Source: Actinoplanes sp. SE50/110 (GTDB taxonomy: Bacteria > Actinomycetota > Actinomycetes > Mycobacteriales > Micromonosporaceae). From it: a stretch of DNA of 64,000 nt. The notes under the pieces were generated by a model, which was not told the DNA's origin, ran no database searches, and saw only the letters and a list, made by a program, of their open reading frames with translations. A program made the translations under genes and the position numbers. Shown here piece by piece: positions 40,429 to 50,037 of the stretch (position 1 is the first letter of the stretch; each line of letters starts with the position of its first letter). The stretch is taken from positions 4,125,001 through 4,189,000 of the forward strand of contig NZ_LT827010.1 of assembly GCF_900119315.1 (NCBI RefSeq). The letters run 5' to 3'.

Positions 40429-42048
40429 ATGGTGGTCGAGGTGAACGCCGAGACGATCGGCCGGGCAGCCCGCCGCGACATGCAGATTGCGGTGCCGGTG
40501 CGCCCGGCGGTGCGCCGCGGTGTCCGGTTGCGCCGGTCCGGCGACACGGTCGTGCTCGACGGCGCGGATCGGCCCCAGGCTTTCACCGGCCGGTTCGCCC
40601 GCGACCATCTGACCCAGCTGGTCGCGGCCTGTGACGGGACGCTGGGCCACCGCGACCTGGCCGCCCGGACCGGACTGGACGAGGGAACCGTCTACAAGTC
40701 ACTCGCGCTGCTGTGGGCCGCCGGCGCGGTCGAGGAGGGCGATCCGCCGGGCGCCCTGCCAGCGGCGGCGCCGGAGTTCGCCTGCCTGCTGTCCCGGCTG
40801 GGTAACTCCACCGGAGCGAACCGGTCCTGGACCGGCGCCGCGCGGCGGCTCGCGCGGACGGTCGTGCACCTGGCCGGCGACCCGTCACTGGTGGCGACGG
40901 CGGCCCGATGTCTCGACGGTGCCGGCCGGCCGGTGACCGGAGAGTTGCGGCCGGCGGCCGCCGGCGAGGACGGCCTGAGCGTGTTCTTCGAGACCCGCGG
41001 CTCGGCGCCCGACCTGGCCGCCCTGCGGCGCCGCTGCTGGACCGAGGGGCGGCCGCTGCTACGGGTCCGGGTCGGCGCCACCGCGGTGACGGTCGGCCCG
41101 TACGTCGATCCCGCCTTCACGCCGTGTCTCGAGTGCGGGACCGCGGCGGAGGGTGCACCCGACGGCGATCCGCCGGCCGGGACCGGCGACCTGGTCGCCG
41201 GCCTGGTGACCCATCACGTGACGGCGCTGGTCGGCCGGGCCACGATGACCCACCTCCCGCTCGACGCGGCCGAGGTGGACCTGAGCACCCTGGCGACGCG
41301 CTACCGCGCCGCCGTGACCCGCCCGGGCTGCCCCACCTGCTCGTTCGCCGCCGGGGTGCGGGCGGCCGAGCCGCCCGCCGCGGCCCGGTACGAGGCCGCG
41401 GTGGCGATACCCCCACGCCGGTTCCTCGACCCGAAGGGGCACCTGGCCCACTACCAGTCGGCGAACATCGCCCTGTCGTCGCAGTTCCGGACGTGGCCGA
41501 CCTGCCCCCGCCGGCCGCTGCCGGCCGCGGACCTGACGCGGCTGGCCGGGGAGCCGGCCGGCGGCACCGGGCGGCGTCCCGGACCGCGCGAGGTCGCGCT
41601 GCTGCTCGCGGTCGCGTTCGGGGTACGGGAACAGTCGCCGGTCGACGGTGCGGTACGGCGCTGGACCGCCGCGGCCGGGAACATCGGCTCGGCCACCGCG
41701 TACCTGCTGTGCCGGGACGACACCGTGCTGCCGGCCGGCGCCTACGCGTACGTCGAGCAGGAGCACGCGCTGGCCGGCATGGCGTCCGGTACCCCGCCGC
41801 CCGGCAACCGGCCGCTCCTGCTGGTGATCACCGCCAACCTGCGCAAGGTGGTCCGCAAGTACGGCACTTTCGGGCTCCGGCTGGCGCTGCTCGACGCCGG
41901 ATGCGCGGTGGCCGCGGCCCGGGCGGTCGCCGGTCACCTCGGTCTGGCGTACGACCTCGCCCGCGACTTCGACGACGACGTCCTCGCCGAGTGCCTGGGG
42001 CTTCTCCCGTCCGACGAACCCGTCGCCGCCGTCCTGGAATTGGGGTGA
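40429..42048 (+). CDS. Fusion of RRE/E1-like region and SagB-type azoline dehydrogenase
   Basis: The 539-aa protein carries several parts. Residues about 28-105 form a winged-helix RiPP recognition element (VRLRRSGDTVVLDG, FARDHLTQLVAACDGT, KSLALLWAAGAVEEGD). A ThiF-like part with zinc pairs CLECG and CPTCSF follows. From about residue 320 there is a SagB-type nitroreductase domain, with a region around TAAAGNIGSATAYLL and VVRKYGTFGLRLALLDAGCAVA. The RRE would bind the leader and the FMN domain would oxidise azolines to azoles. This RRE-dehydrogenase fusion is unusual for thiopeptides. Confidence 0.8.
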   Translation: MVVEVNAETIGRAARRDMQIAVPVRPAVRRGVRLRRSGDTVVLDGADRPQAFTGRFARDHLTQLVAACDGTLGHRDLAARTGLDEGTVYKSLALLWAAGAVEEGDPPGALPAAAPEFACLLSRLGNSTGANRSWTGAARRLARTVVHLAGDPSLVATAARCLDGAGRPVTGELRPAAAGEDGLSVFFETRGSAPDLAALRRRCWTEGRPLLRVRVGATAVTVGPYVDPAFTPCLECGTAAEGAPDGDPPAGTGDLVAGLVTHHVTALVGRATMTHLPLDAAEVDLSTLATRYRAAVTRPGCPTCSFAAGVRAAEPPAAARYEAAVAIPPRRFLDPKGHLAHYQSANIALSSQFRTWPTCPRRPLPAADLTRLAGEPAGGTGRRPGPREVALLLAVAFGVREQSPVDGAVRRWTAAAGNIGSATAYLLCRDDTVLPAGAYAYVEQEHALAGMASGTPPPGNRPLLLVITANLRKVVRKYGTFGLRLALLDAGCAVAAARAVAGHLGLAYDLARDFDDDVLAECLGLLPSDEPVAAVLELG

Positions 42049-42052
42049 CCCG

Positions 42053-42751
42053 GTGCGATCCGACCTGTCCACCATGCGGCCTCTGCTGGCCGGCTTCGCC
42101 ACCAGGACGAGCACGAGCGACGGGCGAGCCGCCGACCGCCGGCCGGCGCCGTTCCCGGACGCCGCGCCGGTCGCCGTCGACCTCGACGAGCTGCTGGCCG
42201 AGCCGCACGCCGACCTGCGCGACACGCTGCTGGCCCGCCGCTCGTCGCTGCGGTACGCCGACGAGCCCGTACGCACCGAGTTGGTGATCGCCCTGCTGCA
42301 CGCGGCGCTGCGCCGGGATCGGCTCGACTGGCGGCTCGACGACGCGGCCGGGCCGGTGGAGGCGTTCGTCTTCGCCGTGCGCAGCCGCGGACTACCCGCC
42401 GGGGTGTACCGGGTGACGGCGCACGACTGTTCGTTCCTGGCCCCGGTCGAGGCGCTGGGCGACGTCGAGGACCTCGGCGTGCAGCGGGAGTTCGCCGGTG
42501 CCGGGGGGATCGTCGCCATGTACGCCTCGCTGGACCGGGCGGACTCGTGGGCCGGCCCGCACGGCTACCGGATGTCCGTGGTGCGCGCGGCGGCCGCGCT
42601 CTACGACTTCCACCTCGGCTGCCAGTCGTACGGCCTGACCGGCACCCTGTTCGGCGGCTTCATCGCCGCGGCGGTCCGGCGGCTGGTCCGCGGGGACGGC
42701 GTGACCCGGCATCCGCTGCTGTCCGCCACCTACGCCCACCCGGAGGGCTGA
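42053..42751 (+). CDS. Stand-alone FMN nitroreductase-type azoline dehydrogenase
   Basis: This 232-aa protein is a second flavin-dependent dehydrogenase: DTLLARRSSLRYADEPV is the nitroreductase start, then GLPAGVYRV, then YRMSVVRAAAALYDFHLGCQSYGLTGTLFGGF. It corresponds in size and context to TbtE-like enzymes that aromatise thiazolines. The GTG start is five bases after the previous stop. With the dehydrogenase domain of the previous gene, the cluster has two oxidases, matching two YcaO systems. Confidence 0.85.
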   Translation: MRSDLSTMRPLLAGFATRTSTSDGRAADRRPAPFPDAAPVAVDLDELLAEPHADLRDTLLARRSSLRYADEPVRTELVIALLHAALRRDRLDWRLDDAAGPVEAFVFAVRSRGLPAGVYRVTAHDCSFLAPVEALGDVEDLGVQREFAGAGGIVAMYASLDRADSWAGPHGYRMSVVRAAAALYDFHLGCQSYGLTGTLFGGFIAAAVRRLVRGDGVTRHPLLSATYAHPEG

Positions 42752-42753
42752 CG

Positions 42754-44361
42754 ATGTCCCCGGCATCGGCGACCGCCACCGGCTTCGTGCTCGCCCGCCC
42801 CGACGTCGCGGTCCGGCGGAGGGCCGGCGGTGTGTGGGTGGGCGTCGGCTCGGCGTCCTTCACCGTACGCGGTGCCGCCGCGGCCGACCTGGTGACGGCG
42901 CTACTGGACCGGGCGGACGGCACCCGGACCGCGTCCGAGCTGCTCCAGGACCTGCCGCCGGCGGCGGCGCGCCTGCTCGAGGTGCTCACCGCGCGGGACT
43001 GCGCGGTGCTGCTGGACGCGCCGATGAGCCGGTACGCGGACGAGCCGGCGCCGCCGTGGCTGATCCTCTACTTCGCCCAGCTGACCCGGCACCCGGAGCG
43101 CGCGCTGCGCCGGATGCGTGACACCGTCCCGGTCCTGTACGGCCGGCCGTCGTGGCTCGCCCGCCTGCGCCACGTCCTCGACGGCGTGCCCGCCGACTAC
43201 CGGTCGCTGTCCGAGAACCCGGCGGACGGCGCGGCCCTGCCGGTCGTGGACGCCGACGGCCTGCCGCACGGGCAGGTCGTCCGGATCCAGGACGCGCTGC
43301 GGGCCGCCGGCCGGCCGCACGGGATCGCCGGCTCGGTGGGGTCCCGGTACTGGCTGGTGTGGTCCGACGGCGACGCGGCCGGGTGCTGGGACTGCCTGCG
43401 CCGGCACCTCGGCGCCGCTTCCGCGGGCACCTCGGTGGACGAGTGGACGGCGGCCGGGGTGGTGGCGCACTCGATCTGCCGCCGAGCCGCCGGTCTGGGC
43501 ACCGTGGCGAACGCCGCGCTGTCGCTCGACCCGGACCGGCCGGAGGTACGGGCACACCCGGCCGTGATCGAGGCCGGCTGCCGATGCCGCCGCGCCCGGC
43601 GGCGCCCGGCCGCCGAAGCGCCGGATCCGGTGGTCCGGCGGGACCTGGTGGACCCGCACGACGGGACGGACCGGCACGGCGAGCACGATCGGATCGTCGC
43701 CGCGCTGGCCGGCTGGACCGACCCGGTTGCCGGTCCATTCCTCGACCTCGACGGCGGCGAGCTGCCGCAGGTGCCGTACGGGCGGGCCCGGGCCACCGTC
43801 CTGCTCGACGGCGGCGGGCGGCGCCCGGTGCACGCCGCCGCGCTGTCGTCGCGGGAGGCCCTCTATCAGGCGGCGCTCAACGCGGTCGAGGTGCTGGCCG
43901 GCCCACCCGCGCGGAACCGGGGCGCCGGCTGGACCCTCGACGAGGCGATCTACCGGGCGCTGCTCCGGTCGTCGGCCCGGCACCCGGCCGGCGCGGCGGC
44001 GGAGCTGCCCGACGACCTCGGTCCGCAGCCGTGCGTCCGGGTCAGCCGCTATCTGGAACGCTCGGCCGGTCTCGGTCCGATCGGGTGGACCGGCGAACGC
44101 CTGCCCAACGGCCTGTACCGGGTCGCCGGCCGCCCGGCGTCCGGCCCCGCCCTGCACGGGCTGGGCGCCTGCTACGCCGAGGCCGTCGCGACGGCGCTCC
44201 TCGGCCGGGTCAACGACGACGGTGTCCTGGTGCCGGTCAACCCCCATTTCCGGCGATGGCGGGACGCTTGGCAGCAGCTCACCCGGCCGGACGTCACCGA
44301 GCCGGACCGGGCGCCGGTGCGGTTCACCCAGGGCCGGCTCCGGGTGGTGGAACTGGCATGA
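42754..44361 (+). CDS. Ocin-ThiF-like leader-binding protein (TbtF type)
   Basis: The 535-aa protein starts with an RRE-like winged helix (about residues 12-90: DVAVRRRAGGVWVGVGS, LVTALLDRADGTRTASELLQDL). A ThiF-like domain with GCWDCLRRHL and a GCRCRRARRR cysteine cluster follows, then a C-terminal region rich in short motifs such as ALSSREALYQAALNAVEVLAG. This layout fits the ocin-ThiF-like protein that recruits the leader peptide for the canonical thiopeptide YcaO. It overlaps the next YcaO gene by four bases, supporting that pairing. Confidence 0.8.
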   Translation: MSPASATATGFVLARPDVAVRRRAGGVWVGVGSASFTVRGAAAADLVTALLDRADGTRTASELLQDLPPAAARLLEVLTARDCAVLLDAPMSRYADEPAPPWLILYFAQLTRHPERALRRMRDTVPVLYGRPSWLARLRHVLDGVPADYRSLSENPADGAALPVVDADGLPHGQVVRIQDALRAAGRPHGIAGSVGSRYWLVWSDGDAAGCWDCLRRHLGAASAGTSVDEWTAAGVVAHSICRRAAGLGTVANAALSLDPDRPEVRAHPAVIEAGCRCRRARRRPAAEAPDPVVRRDLVDPHDGTDRHGEHDRIVAALAGWTDPVAGPFLDLDGGELPQVPYGRARATVLLDGGGRRPVHAAALSSREALYQAALNAVEVLAGPPARNRGAGWTLDEAIYRALLRSSARHPAGAAAELPDDLGPQPCVRVSRYLERSAGLGPIGWTGERLPNGLYRVAGRPASGPALHGLGACYAEAVATALLGRVNDDGVLVPVNPHFRRWRDAWQQLTRPDVTEPDRAPVRFTQGRLRVVELA

Positions 44362-46184
44362 CGACGCTGCTCGACGACCCGCTGGCCGCGCTGGCCGGGG
44401 ACGCGCCGCCGCCCACGGAGGTGTTGCTCGGCCCGCTCACCGGCCCGGCCCGGCTGTCCGGGCCGGACGGCGGGCACCGGCCCGGCCGGGGCTTGGCCGT
44501 GCTGTTCTGGCGCGGCCGGATCCACGTGCTCGCCTACCGGCCCGGTGCCGGCGGCTGTCCCACCTGCCTGGCCTGGTTCCTCACCGGCCCGCAGGCGCCG
44601 CCCCCGGCGGGCGCTCCGGCGGATGCCGCCCGGGCTGATCTGCTGTGGCAGCGGCTCGGTCCGGCGCTGCGGGTAGTCGTCGGCCGGCTGGCGGCCAGGC
44701 TGCTGCGCGACGGCACCGCCAGCGGGACTCTCGCCACCGTCGACGCCGCGACCGGCACGGTCCAGCCGGGGCGGGTGCCTCCGAGCTCGGCGTGCCCGGC
44801 GTGCGCGCCCGAGCCGGCGGACACCACCGTCGCCTTCGGCTCCAGGCCGGACCTGCTGGACAAGGCCGACGGGACGCTGCGCAGCCGGCGCCCGCTGCCA
44901 CCGGACCTCACCTCCGACTACGTGGGGGCGCACTCGGTGTTCCGGGAACCACGGGTCGACCTCGACGGGCCGGTGCCGGCCGCGCAGGTGGGCTTGCCGC
45001 TGCGCGACGGCGGGCGGGAACCCGGCATCGGCCGCTGCCTGAGTTTCGCTCGCAGCCGCCGGACGGCGGTGCTGGAAGGGCTGGAACGCTACACCGGCTT
45101 CCACCGCCAGCCCACCGGCCGGGCGGTCGAGGCGTCGCTGGCCGAGCTGGACGCTCAGGGCCTGGATCCCAGGACGCTCGGCTACCACGACGACTCCCGG
45201 TACGCGGAGCCGGACTTCCCCTTCGCGCCGCTCGGCCGGCACGAACGGCTGCGCTGGGTCCCGGTCACGCCGCTCGGCGGCGGCGTCCCGCGCTACCTGC
45301 CCGAACCGGCGCTGTCCTGGGCACACCGGCCCGGGTCGCGCCGGCCGTTCTTCTACGACACGTCGAACGGGTTCGCCCTGGGGCAGAGCTACGAGGAGGC
45401 GGCCCTGCACGGGCTGCTGGAGATCGCCGAACGTGACGCGTTCCTGCTCACCTGGTACCACCGCCTGCTGCTCCCGGAACTCACCCTGGGTCCCGCCGAC
45501 CGCGGGATACGGCAGCTGGTGGACCGGGTCGCGGTCGTCACCGGATTCCGGCTGCGGCTGTACTGGGCGGCGGTGGACACCGGCATCCCGGTGGTGCTGG
45601 CACTCGCCCGGCGCGACGCGGCGGCGGGCCCGTGCACGTTCGTGTCGGCCGGCGCGAACCTGCATCCGCGGGCGGCCGCCGAATCGGCGATCTTCGAGGT
45701 GGCCGCGATCCTGTCCGCGGTCACCCACACCTTCGACCGGGACCGCGCCCACGGCCGGCGGCTCGCCGCCGACTTCGGGCTGGTCCGCACCATGGCCGAC
45801 CACAGCCTGCTCGGCGCGCTGCCGCAGTCGCGGCCCTGGTTCGACTTCCTCACCACCCCGGAGCGACCCGAACTCGCCCTGGCCGACGCGGTCGCGGCAC
45901 ATCCGGTGGCGGCGCGGCTCGACGCCGACCTCGACCACGTGCGGGCCCGGCTCCAGGCGGCCGGGCTGTCCGCGTACGCGGCCGACATGACCACACCCGA
46001 GCTGCGCTGGCGAGGTCTGGTGTGTACGCGGGTGTTCGTGCCGGGGTGCCTGCCGATGACATTCGGGCACCACACTCGCCGGATGGCCGGGCTGCCGCGG
46101 TTGGCGCGCCAGGTGACCCCGTACCAGTCCGGCCTGGCGCCCGGGCAGTCCCCGGCCGACGTCCCACCCCACCCGTTCCCGTGA
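44358..46184 (+). CDS. YcaO cyclodehydratase with N-terminal E1-like domain (TbtG type)
   Basis: This 608-aa protein has a short N-terminal ThiF-derived region with zinc pairs CPTCL and CPACA (residues about 65-155), then a YcaO domain with ARSRRTAVLEGLERYTGF and GLLEIAERDAF as ATP/Mg motifs. It ends in DVPPHPFP, the proline-rich tail typical of azoline-forming YcaOs. The architecture matches TbtG-like enzymes that convert the core cysteines to thiazolines. It is coupled to the TbtF-like gene by ATGA. It differs strongly from the first YcaO and is not a recent duplicate. Confidence 0.9.
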   Translation: MTTLLDDPLAALAGDAPPPTEVLLGPLTGPARLSGPDGGHRPGRGLAVLFWRGRIHVLAYRPGAGGCPTCLAWFLTGPQAPPPAGAPADAARADLLWQRLGPALRVVVGRLAARLLRDGTASGTLATVDAATGTVQPGRVPPSSACPACAPEPADTTVAFGSRPDLLDKADGTLRSRRPLPPDLTSDYVGAHSVFREPRVDLDGPVPAAQVGLPLRDGGREPGIGRCLSFARSRRTAVLEGLERYTGFHRQPTGRAVEASLAELDAQGLDPRTLGYHDDSRYAEPDFPFAPLGRHERLRWVPVTPLGGGVPRYLPEPALSWAHRPGSRRPFFYDTSNGFALGQSYEEAALHGLLEIAERDAFLLTWYHRLLLPELTLGPADRGIRQLVDRVAVVTGFRLRLYWAAVDTGIPVVLALARRDAAAGPCTFVSAGANLHPRAAAESAIFEVAAILSAVTHTFDRDRAHGRRLAADFGLVRTMADHSLLGALPQSRPWFDFLTTPERPELALADAVAAHPVAARLDADLDHVRARLQAAGLSAYAADMTTPELRWRGLVCTRVFVPGCLPMTFGHHTRRMAGLPRLARQVTPYQSGLAPGQSPADVPPHPFP

Positions 46185-46203
46185 GACGGCAGCGAGGAGA
46201 GCC

Positions 46204-48873
46204 ATGACCGTGCGATCACCGGAGATCCTGCAGCGTTCTACCCGGGCATCCGCGACACTCAGCCCGTACGTCGTGTTCCGCCGGGCCCGCCTGCCGGTGG
46301 CCGAGCTGGCCGCCCTGGGGCTCGACCGGTACTGGGCGCGGGTCGACGGGTGGCGCCGGCGGGCCGCCGCCGGAGCGCGGGTGGCGGCGGAGGTCGCGGA
46401 CCGGTTGGCGGCCCTGGTGCCGGGCGCGGACCAGACCGTGCGAGCGGAAATCGTCCGGCTGCGCCGTGATGTCTACAACGGCCGGTCCGACCCCGCCCGG
46501 CGCCGGCTCACCCTCACCGAACCGCACCTGGGCGCCGCCGCCGGCCAGGTGCGTGCCTGGCTGGAGCTGGCCGACGAGGTGCGCCGGGAGGAGAGGGATC
46601 TCCGTACGCTCTTCGACGCCGAGCTGGCGGCGGCCCGGGCCGGGATCCGGGCGCTGTTCGAGCACGACGCGATGGCCAAGGGCATCCAGCTCTCCGGCGA
46701 CCAGCTGTATGAGAGCCTGCAGAGGTACGTCCGCGACGACGGTCCCGCACTCAAGCCGAGCCGGTTGCGCACCGCGGAGTCGTCGCTGGTGAACTTCGCC
46801 TACCGGGCGGCGCTGAAACCGTCCCCGTTCGGCCGGTTCACCGAGGTCGGCGCCTTCCCGCCGGACCTGCCCCCGGAGGCCGGCGGCGCGCCGGGCACAC
46901 AGTCGTCGACCACCCTCAACCGGGTGCTGCTCAACTGGATGGTGGGCGGCTGGCAGCGGCTGCCGGGCGGTGACGACCTGGGTCGGATGCTGCTCAACTC
47001 CTCGCTGTCCATCGATGAGAAATCGATTCGCTTCATCGGCCTGCGACCGGACGGGCGCGCCACCGGGTACGGCGGTACCGAGCAGGTCGTCCGGCTCCGG
47101 CGCGACCCGGTGGTGGACCGGGTCCTGGGCGTGCTGGCCGGCGGTTCGGCCCCGGTGCCGCAGCTGCGACAGGCACTGGCCGAGGTGGCCGGTGGCGACG
47201 AGGCGGCCCGGAAGGTCCTGCGGGCACTGCTGCGTACGGGTCTGCTGTCGTTCCGGCCCGGCATCGACGAGCAGGACCCGGCGTACGCGGCGAAGCTCGC
47301 CGATCTGCTGAACTCCGCGCCCGCCGGACCGCTGTCGGTGCTGGCCGCCGACCTGCGGACGCTGCGGCGGCTGGAGACCGACTTCCCGGACGCGTCGGTG
47401 GCCGGCCGTCGGGCGCTGCTGGCCGTCGGGAACCGGGCCATCGCCGAGGTGGGCGCGGTCTGCGGCGTCGGGGCACCGCCGGAGGCGATCGTGCGGGCAC
47501 CGGTGTACGAGGACGCGTGGACCCGCGCCCGCCCCGCCACGTGGAACGCCGACGCGATCGCCGCGGCCCGGCCGGCCTTGGCGAGCCTGTGGCGCTTCGC
47601 CTCGATGCTCGACTACGGCCAGGTGAAGCGGCTGGGGCTGTACTCCTTCGCGGTGGACCGGTTCGGCGACCGGGAGACCGTGCCGTTCCTGGACTTCTTC
47701 GACCAACTGGTCCGGCTGCCCGAAGCCGAGCAGGACGCGGTGTTCGCCGGGCACGGATCCGCCCTCGCACGGGCGTACGCCCGGCGGCGCGATGCAGCGC
47801 TGCACGAGCTCGGCGACCGGATCGTGCCGGACGGCGACGGTGTGCTGCGGTTGAGCCCGGAGGCCGTCGACGACGCGTGCGCGCGGGTCGAGGACCGCGT
47901 CGATCCGGCGTCGATCACGTTCCGGGTCCAGTTCGCCCGGCGCGCCGACCGGCAGCCGGCCGTGGTGGTGAACGGCGTGCTCACCGGATACGGCGTCTAC
48001 TTCTCCCGGTTCTGCCGGTTCATCGACGGGTCGGCGATGCCGGGGTGGACGCTGCGGTCGGCCCTGCGCGATCACCTCCGGGACGCCTTCGGCGGGCAGG
48101 TCGACCTGAACGCGGTGCTCGGTTTCAACTTCAACCTGCACCCGCCGCTGACCGACCGGGTCCTCGACTATCCGGGTTCCTGGCCGTCGGCGACGGCGCA
48201 ACGCCGGTACGGCCTCGGCGACCTGGCGATCCGGGTCGACCACGGGAGCCACCGGCTGCTGCTGTGGGACCCGGCCGCCGGCGCGCCACTCGACCTGATG
48301 CCGATGAACTTCCTCATCCCGGTCGGGGTGCCGGTGCTGTACCAGCTGCTGGAGGCGCTGAGCCCGACGACCCGGTACCCGTGGCACCCGCTGGACGACA
48401 TCCGCCGCGTACGGGATCCCGGCGGCGCCGGACGCCTGGTCGTCGGGGACGTCGTCGCGGACCGCCGCTCGTGGACGGTGCCGGCCCGGGACATCCCGAT
48501 GCTGGCGGAGGTGAGCCGGGACTCGTACCCGGCCCTGCTGCGGTTCGACGAGTGGCGCCGCAGCCGCGGCCTCCCGCGGGACGCGTTCGTGCTGTGCCAG
48601 ACCCCGGACGAGTACGCGGTGCTGTCCGGCCGCACCCGTGGGCTGCCGCGCAGCTGGTCCGACTTCGAGCACCTGCACCGGGCGAGCGTGCACAAACCCA
48701 TGTACGTGGACTTCCGCAACCCGCTGTCGGTGCGGAGCCTGGCCAAGTCGGCGCTGACCCGCGACGACGTCCACCTGTCGATTCGAGAATGCCTGCCGGC
48801 GACCGACGAGTACGGGCGCGGGGACGGTCCGGCGGCGGCGGAGGAGTTTTTCGTTGAGCTCTACCGAGACTGA
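46204..48873 (+). CDS. LanB-type glutamyl-tRNA-dependent dehydratase, N-terminal protein
   Basis: This 889-aa protein is the glutamylation component of a split LanB dehydratase (TbtB type). It contains the Lant_dehydr_N pattern: LSPYVVFRRARLPVAEL near the start, SSLVNFAYRAALKPSPFGRFTEVG in the middle, and YSFAVDRFGDRETVPFLDFFDQ, GVYFSRFCRFIDGS and FNFNLHPPLTDRVLDYPGSWP further on. It would transfer glutamate from Glu-tRNA to Ser or Thr side chains of the modified precursor. The ATG has a GAGGAGAG site. It overlaps the elimination-domain gene by 20 bases. Confidence 0.92.
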   Translation: MTVRSPEILQRSTRASATLSPYVVFRRARLPVAELAALGLDRYWARVDGWRRRAAAGARVAAEVADRLAALVPGADQTVRAEIVRLRRDVYNGRSDPARRRLTLTEPHLGAAAGQVRAWLELADEVRREERDLRTLFDAELAAARAGIRALFEHDAMAKGIQLSGDQLYESLQRYVRDDGPALKPSRLRTAESSLVNFAYRAALKPSPFGRFTEVGAFPPDLPPEAGGAPGTQSSTTLNRVLLNWMVGGWQRLPGGDDLGRMLLNSSLSIDEKSIRFIGLRPDGRATGYGGTEQVVRLRRDPVVDRVLGVLAGGSAPVPQLRQALAEVAGGDEAARKVLRALLRTGLLSFRPGIDEQDPAYAAKLADLLNSAPAGPLSVLAADLRTLRRLETDFPDASVAGRRALLAVGNRAIAEVGAVCGVGAPPEAIVRAPVYEDAWTRARPATWNADAIAAARPALASLWRFASMLDYGQVKRLGLYSFAVDRFGDRETVPFLDFFDQLVRLPEAEQDAVFAGHGSALARAYARRRDAALHELGDRIVPDGDGVLRLSPEAVDDACARVEDRVDPASITFRVQFARRADRQPAVVVNGVLTGYGVYFSRFCRFIDGSAMPGWTLRSALRDHLRDAFGGQVDLNAVLGFNFNLHPPLTDRVLDYPGSWPSATAQRRYGLGDLAIRVDHGSHRLLLWDPAAGAPLDLMPMNFLIPVGVPVLYQLLEALSPTTRYPWHPLDDIRRVRDPGGAGRLVVGDVVADRRSWTVPARDIPMLAEVSRDSYPALLRFDEWRRSRGLPRDAFVLCQTPDEYAVLSGRTRGLPRSWSDFEHLHRASVHKPMYVDFRNPLSVRSLAKSALTRDDVHLSIRECLPATDEYGRGDGPAAAEEFFVELYRD

Positions 48874-49768
48874 CCGATGGCGTGCCCTGCACGTCTACCT
48901 GCCGCACTCGGTGCAGACGCGGTTCCTGCGCGAGGTGGTCGACCCGCTCCTGCGCGACGCCGGGCTGCGGGACCGGTTCTTCTTCCTGCGCTACTGGCAG
49001 GGCGGCCCGCACCTGCGGCTGCGGGTGCGTGGCACGTCCGCTGCCGCGGTGGAGTCGATCGGGCGGGCGCTGGCGTCGGCGGTCCCGGCCGGAACCCCGG
49101 AGCTGGCCGCCGAGTACGCGTACGAGGTGTCTCTGCAGGCGCACCTGGCCGAGCGGGAGGGGGAGCAGCCGGCGCCGGAGCGGTCGGCCGGCACCGTGGA
49201 GGAGGCCGAGTACCGGCCGGAGTACGGCAAGTACGGCGGCCCGGCGGGGGTGCGGATCGCGGAACGGCTGTTCGGCCGCACGTCGGCGGCGGTGCTCGAC
49301 CTGATCGCCGCCCGGGCCGACCCGGCGCCCCGAGCCCCGACCGGGGATGCCATCCGGATCATGGCGATGTCGTTGCGGGGGTCCGGGCTCGACGCCGAGC
49401 AGAGCCGGGCGTTCCTCGAGCGCTACGAGCAGTGGTGGCGCCCGTACCTGCCGCCGGGCGCCGACCGCTCGTGGCCCGGGATGTACGAGCGCACCCGGGA
49501 CCGGATCCGTCACCTGTGCGAGGCGGTCTGGCACGGCCACGCCACCGACACCTTCCACGACACGTACGCGGAGGCGCTGGCGGCGGCGCGCGAGGTCGGT
49601 GGCCCGCACGGCGACCTCGCGGAGCTGACACTCGGGACGGCTTCGTACGCCCGGTGCATCGCCCACTATCTGCACACCACCAACAACCGGTTGGGGATCA
49701 TCCCGGCCGGCGAGGCGTTCCTGGCATATGTGATGTGCCGATCGTTGACCGAATTGGAGCCCGTATGA
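48854..49768 (+). CDS. LanB C-terminal elimination protein (TbtC type)
   Basis: The 304-aa protein matches the SpaB-C/thiopeptide-type domain: RALHVYLPHSVQTRFLREVVDPLL, then FFFLRYWQGGPHLRLRV, YRPEYGKYGGPAGVRIAERLF, and RCIAHYLHTTNNRLGI near the end. As the partner of the preceding protein it would eliminate glutamate to give dehydroalanine or dehydrobutyrine. The only sensible start is the TTG at 48854, which has GAGGAG seven bases upstream and lies inside the previous gene. It ends the long first operon. Confidence 0.9.
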   Translation: MSSTETDRWRALHVYLPHSVQTRFLREVVDPLLRDAGLRDRFFFLRYWQGGPHLRLRVRGTSAAAVESIGRALASAVPAGTPELAAEYAYEVSLQAHLAEREGEQPAPERSAGTVEEAEYRPEYGKYGGPAGVRIAERLFGRTSAAVLDLIAARADPAPRAPTGDAIRIMAMSLRGSGLDAEQSRAFLERYEQWWRPYLPPGADRSWPGMYERTRDRIRHLCEAVWHGHATDTFHDTYAEALAAAREVGGPHGDLAELTLGTASYARCIAHYLHTTNNRLGIIPAGEAFLAYVMCRSLTELEPV

Positions 49769-50037
49769 ACGTGGGCGCGAAAGGCACTTCCGATGCCTTG
49801 GTAAACATTTGAAAAATTCTCTGGCGGATGCCGCCGACGCGGTAGTCGCTGGCCGAAAAAACTCGATTATGCGTGCTTTTCCTGCCCGATCGGATGCCGG
49901 TCGGGATACTGGAGTTTGCCCTGCTCAAAAGCAACTTGTAATGCTGATGCCAGACTGAAAAAAGGCTATTCAAGGGCTTTCTTTGAACGCCTTCTCGGGT
50001 ACCTTGACTGGTATGGAGAAGGGGGGAGGTGATAGGC
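49769..50037 (+). promoter_or_regulatory. AT-rich promoter region of the thiopeptide precursor
   Basis: This 269-bp gap is clearly AT-richer than its surroundings. A 6-bp hairpin (AAGGCA at 49781-49786 with TGCCTT at 49794-49799) follows the upstream operon and may terminate it. TTGAAC (49983-49988) and TATGGA (50012-50017) are seen but are spaced 23 bases apart, so no promoter is assigned. GGGGGGAGGTG at 50021-50031 is the precursor ribosome site. Confidence 0.5.

Noticed and set aside
49765..49812. 15-codon frame overlapping the stop of the elimination-protein gene
   Set aside because: Too short, no precursor-like leader or core, and no own ribosome site. The real precursor is at 50038.
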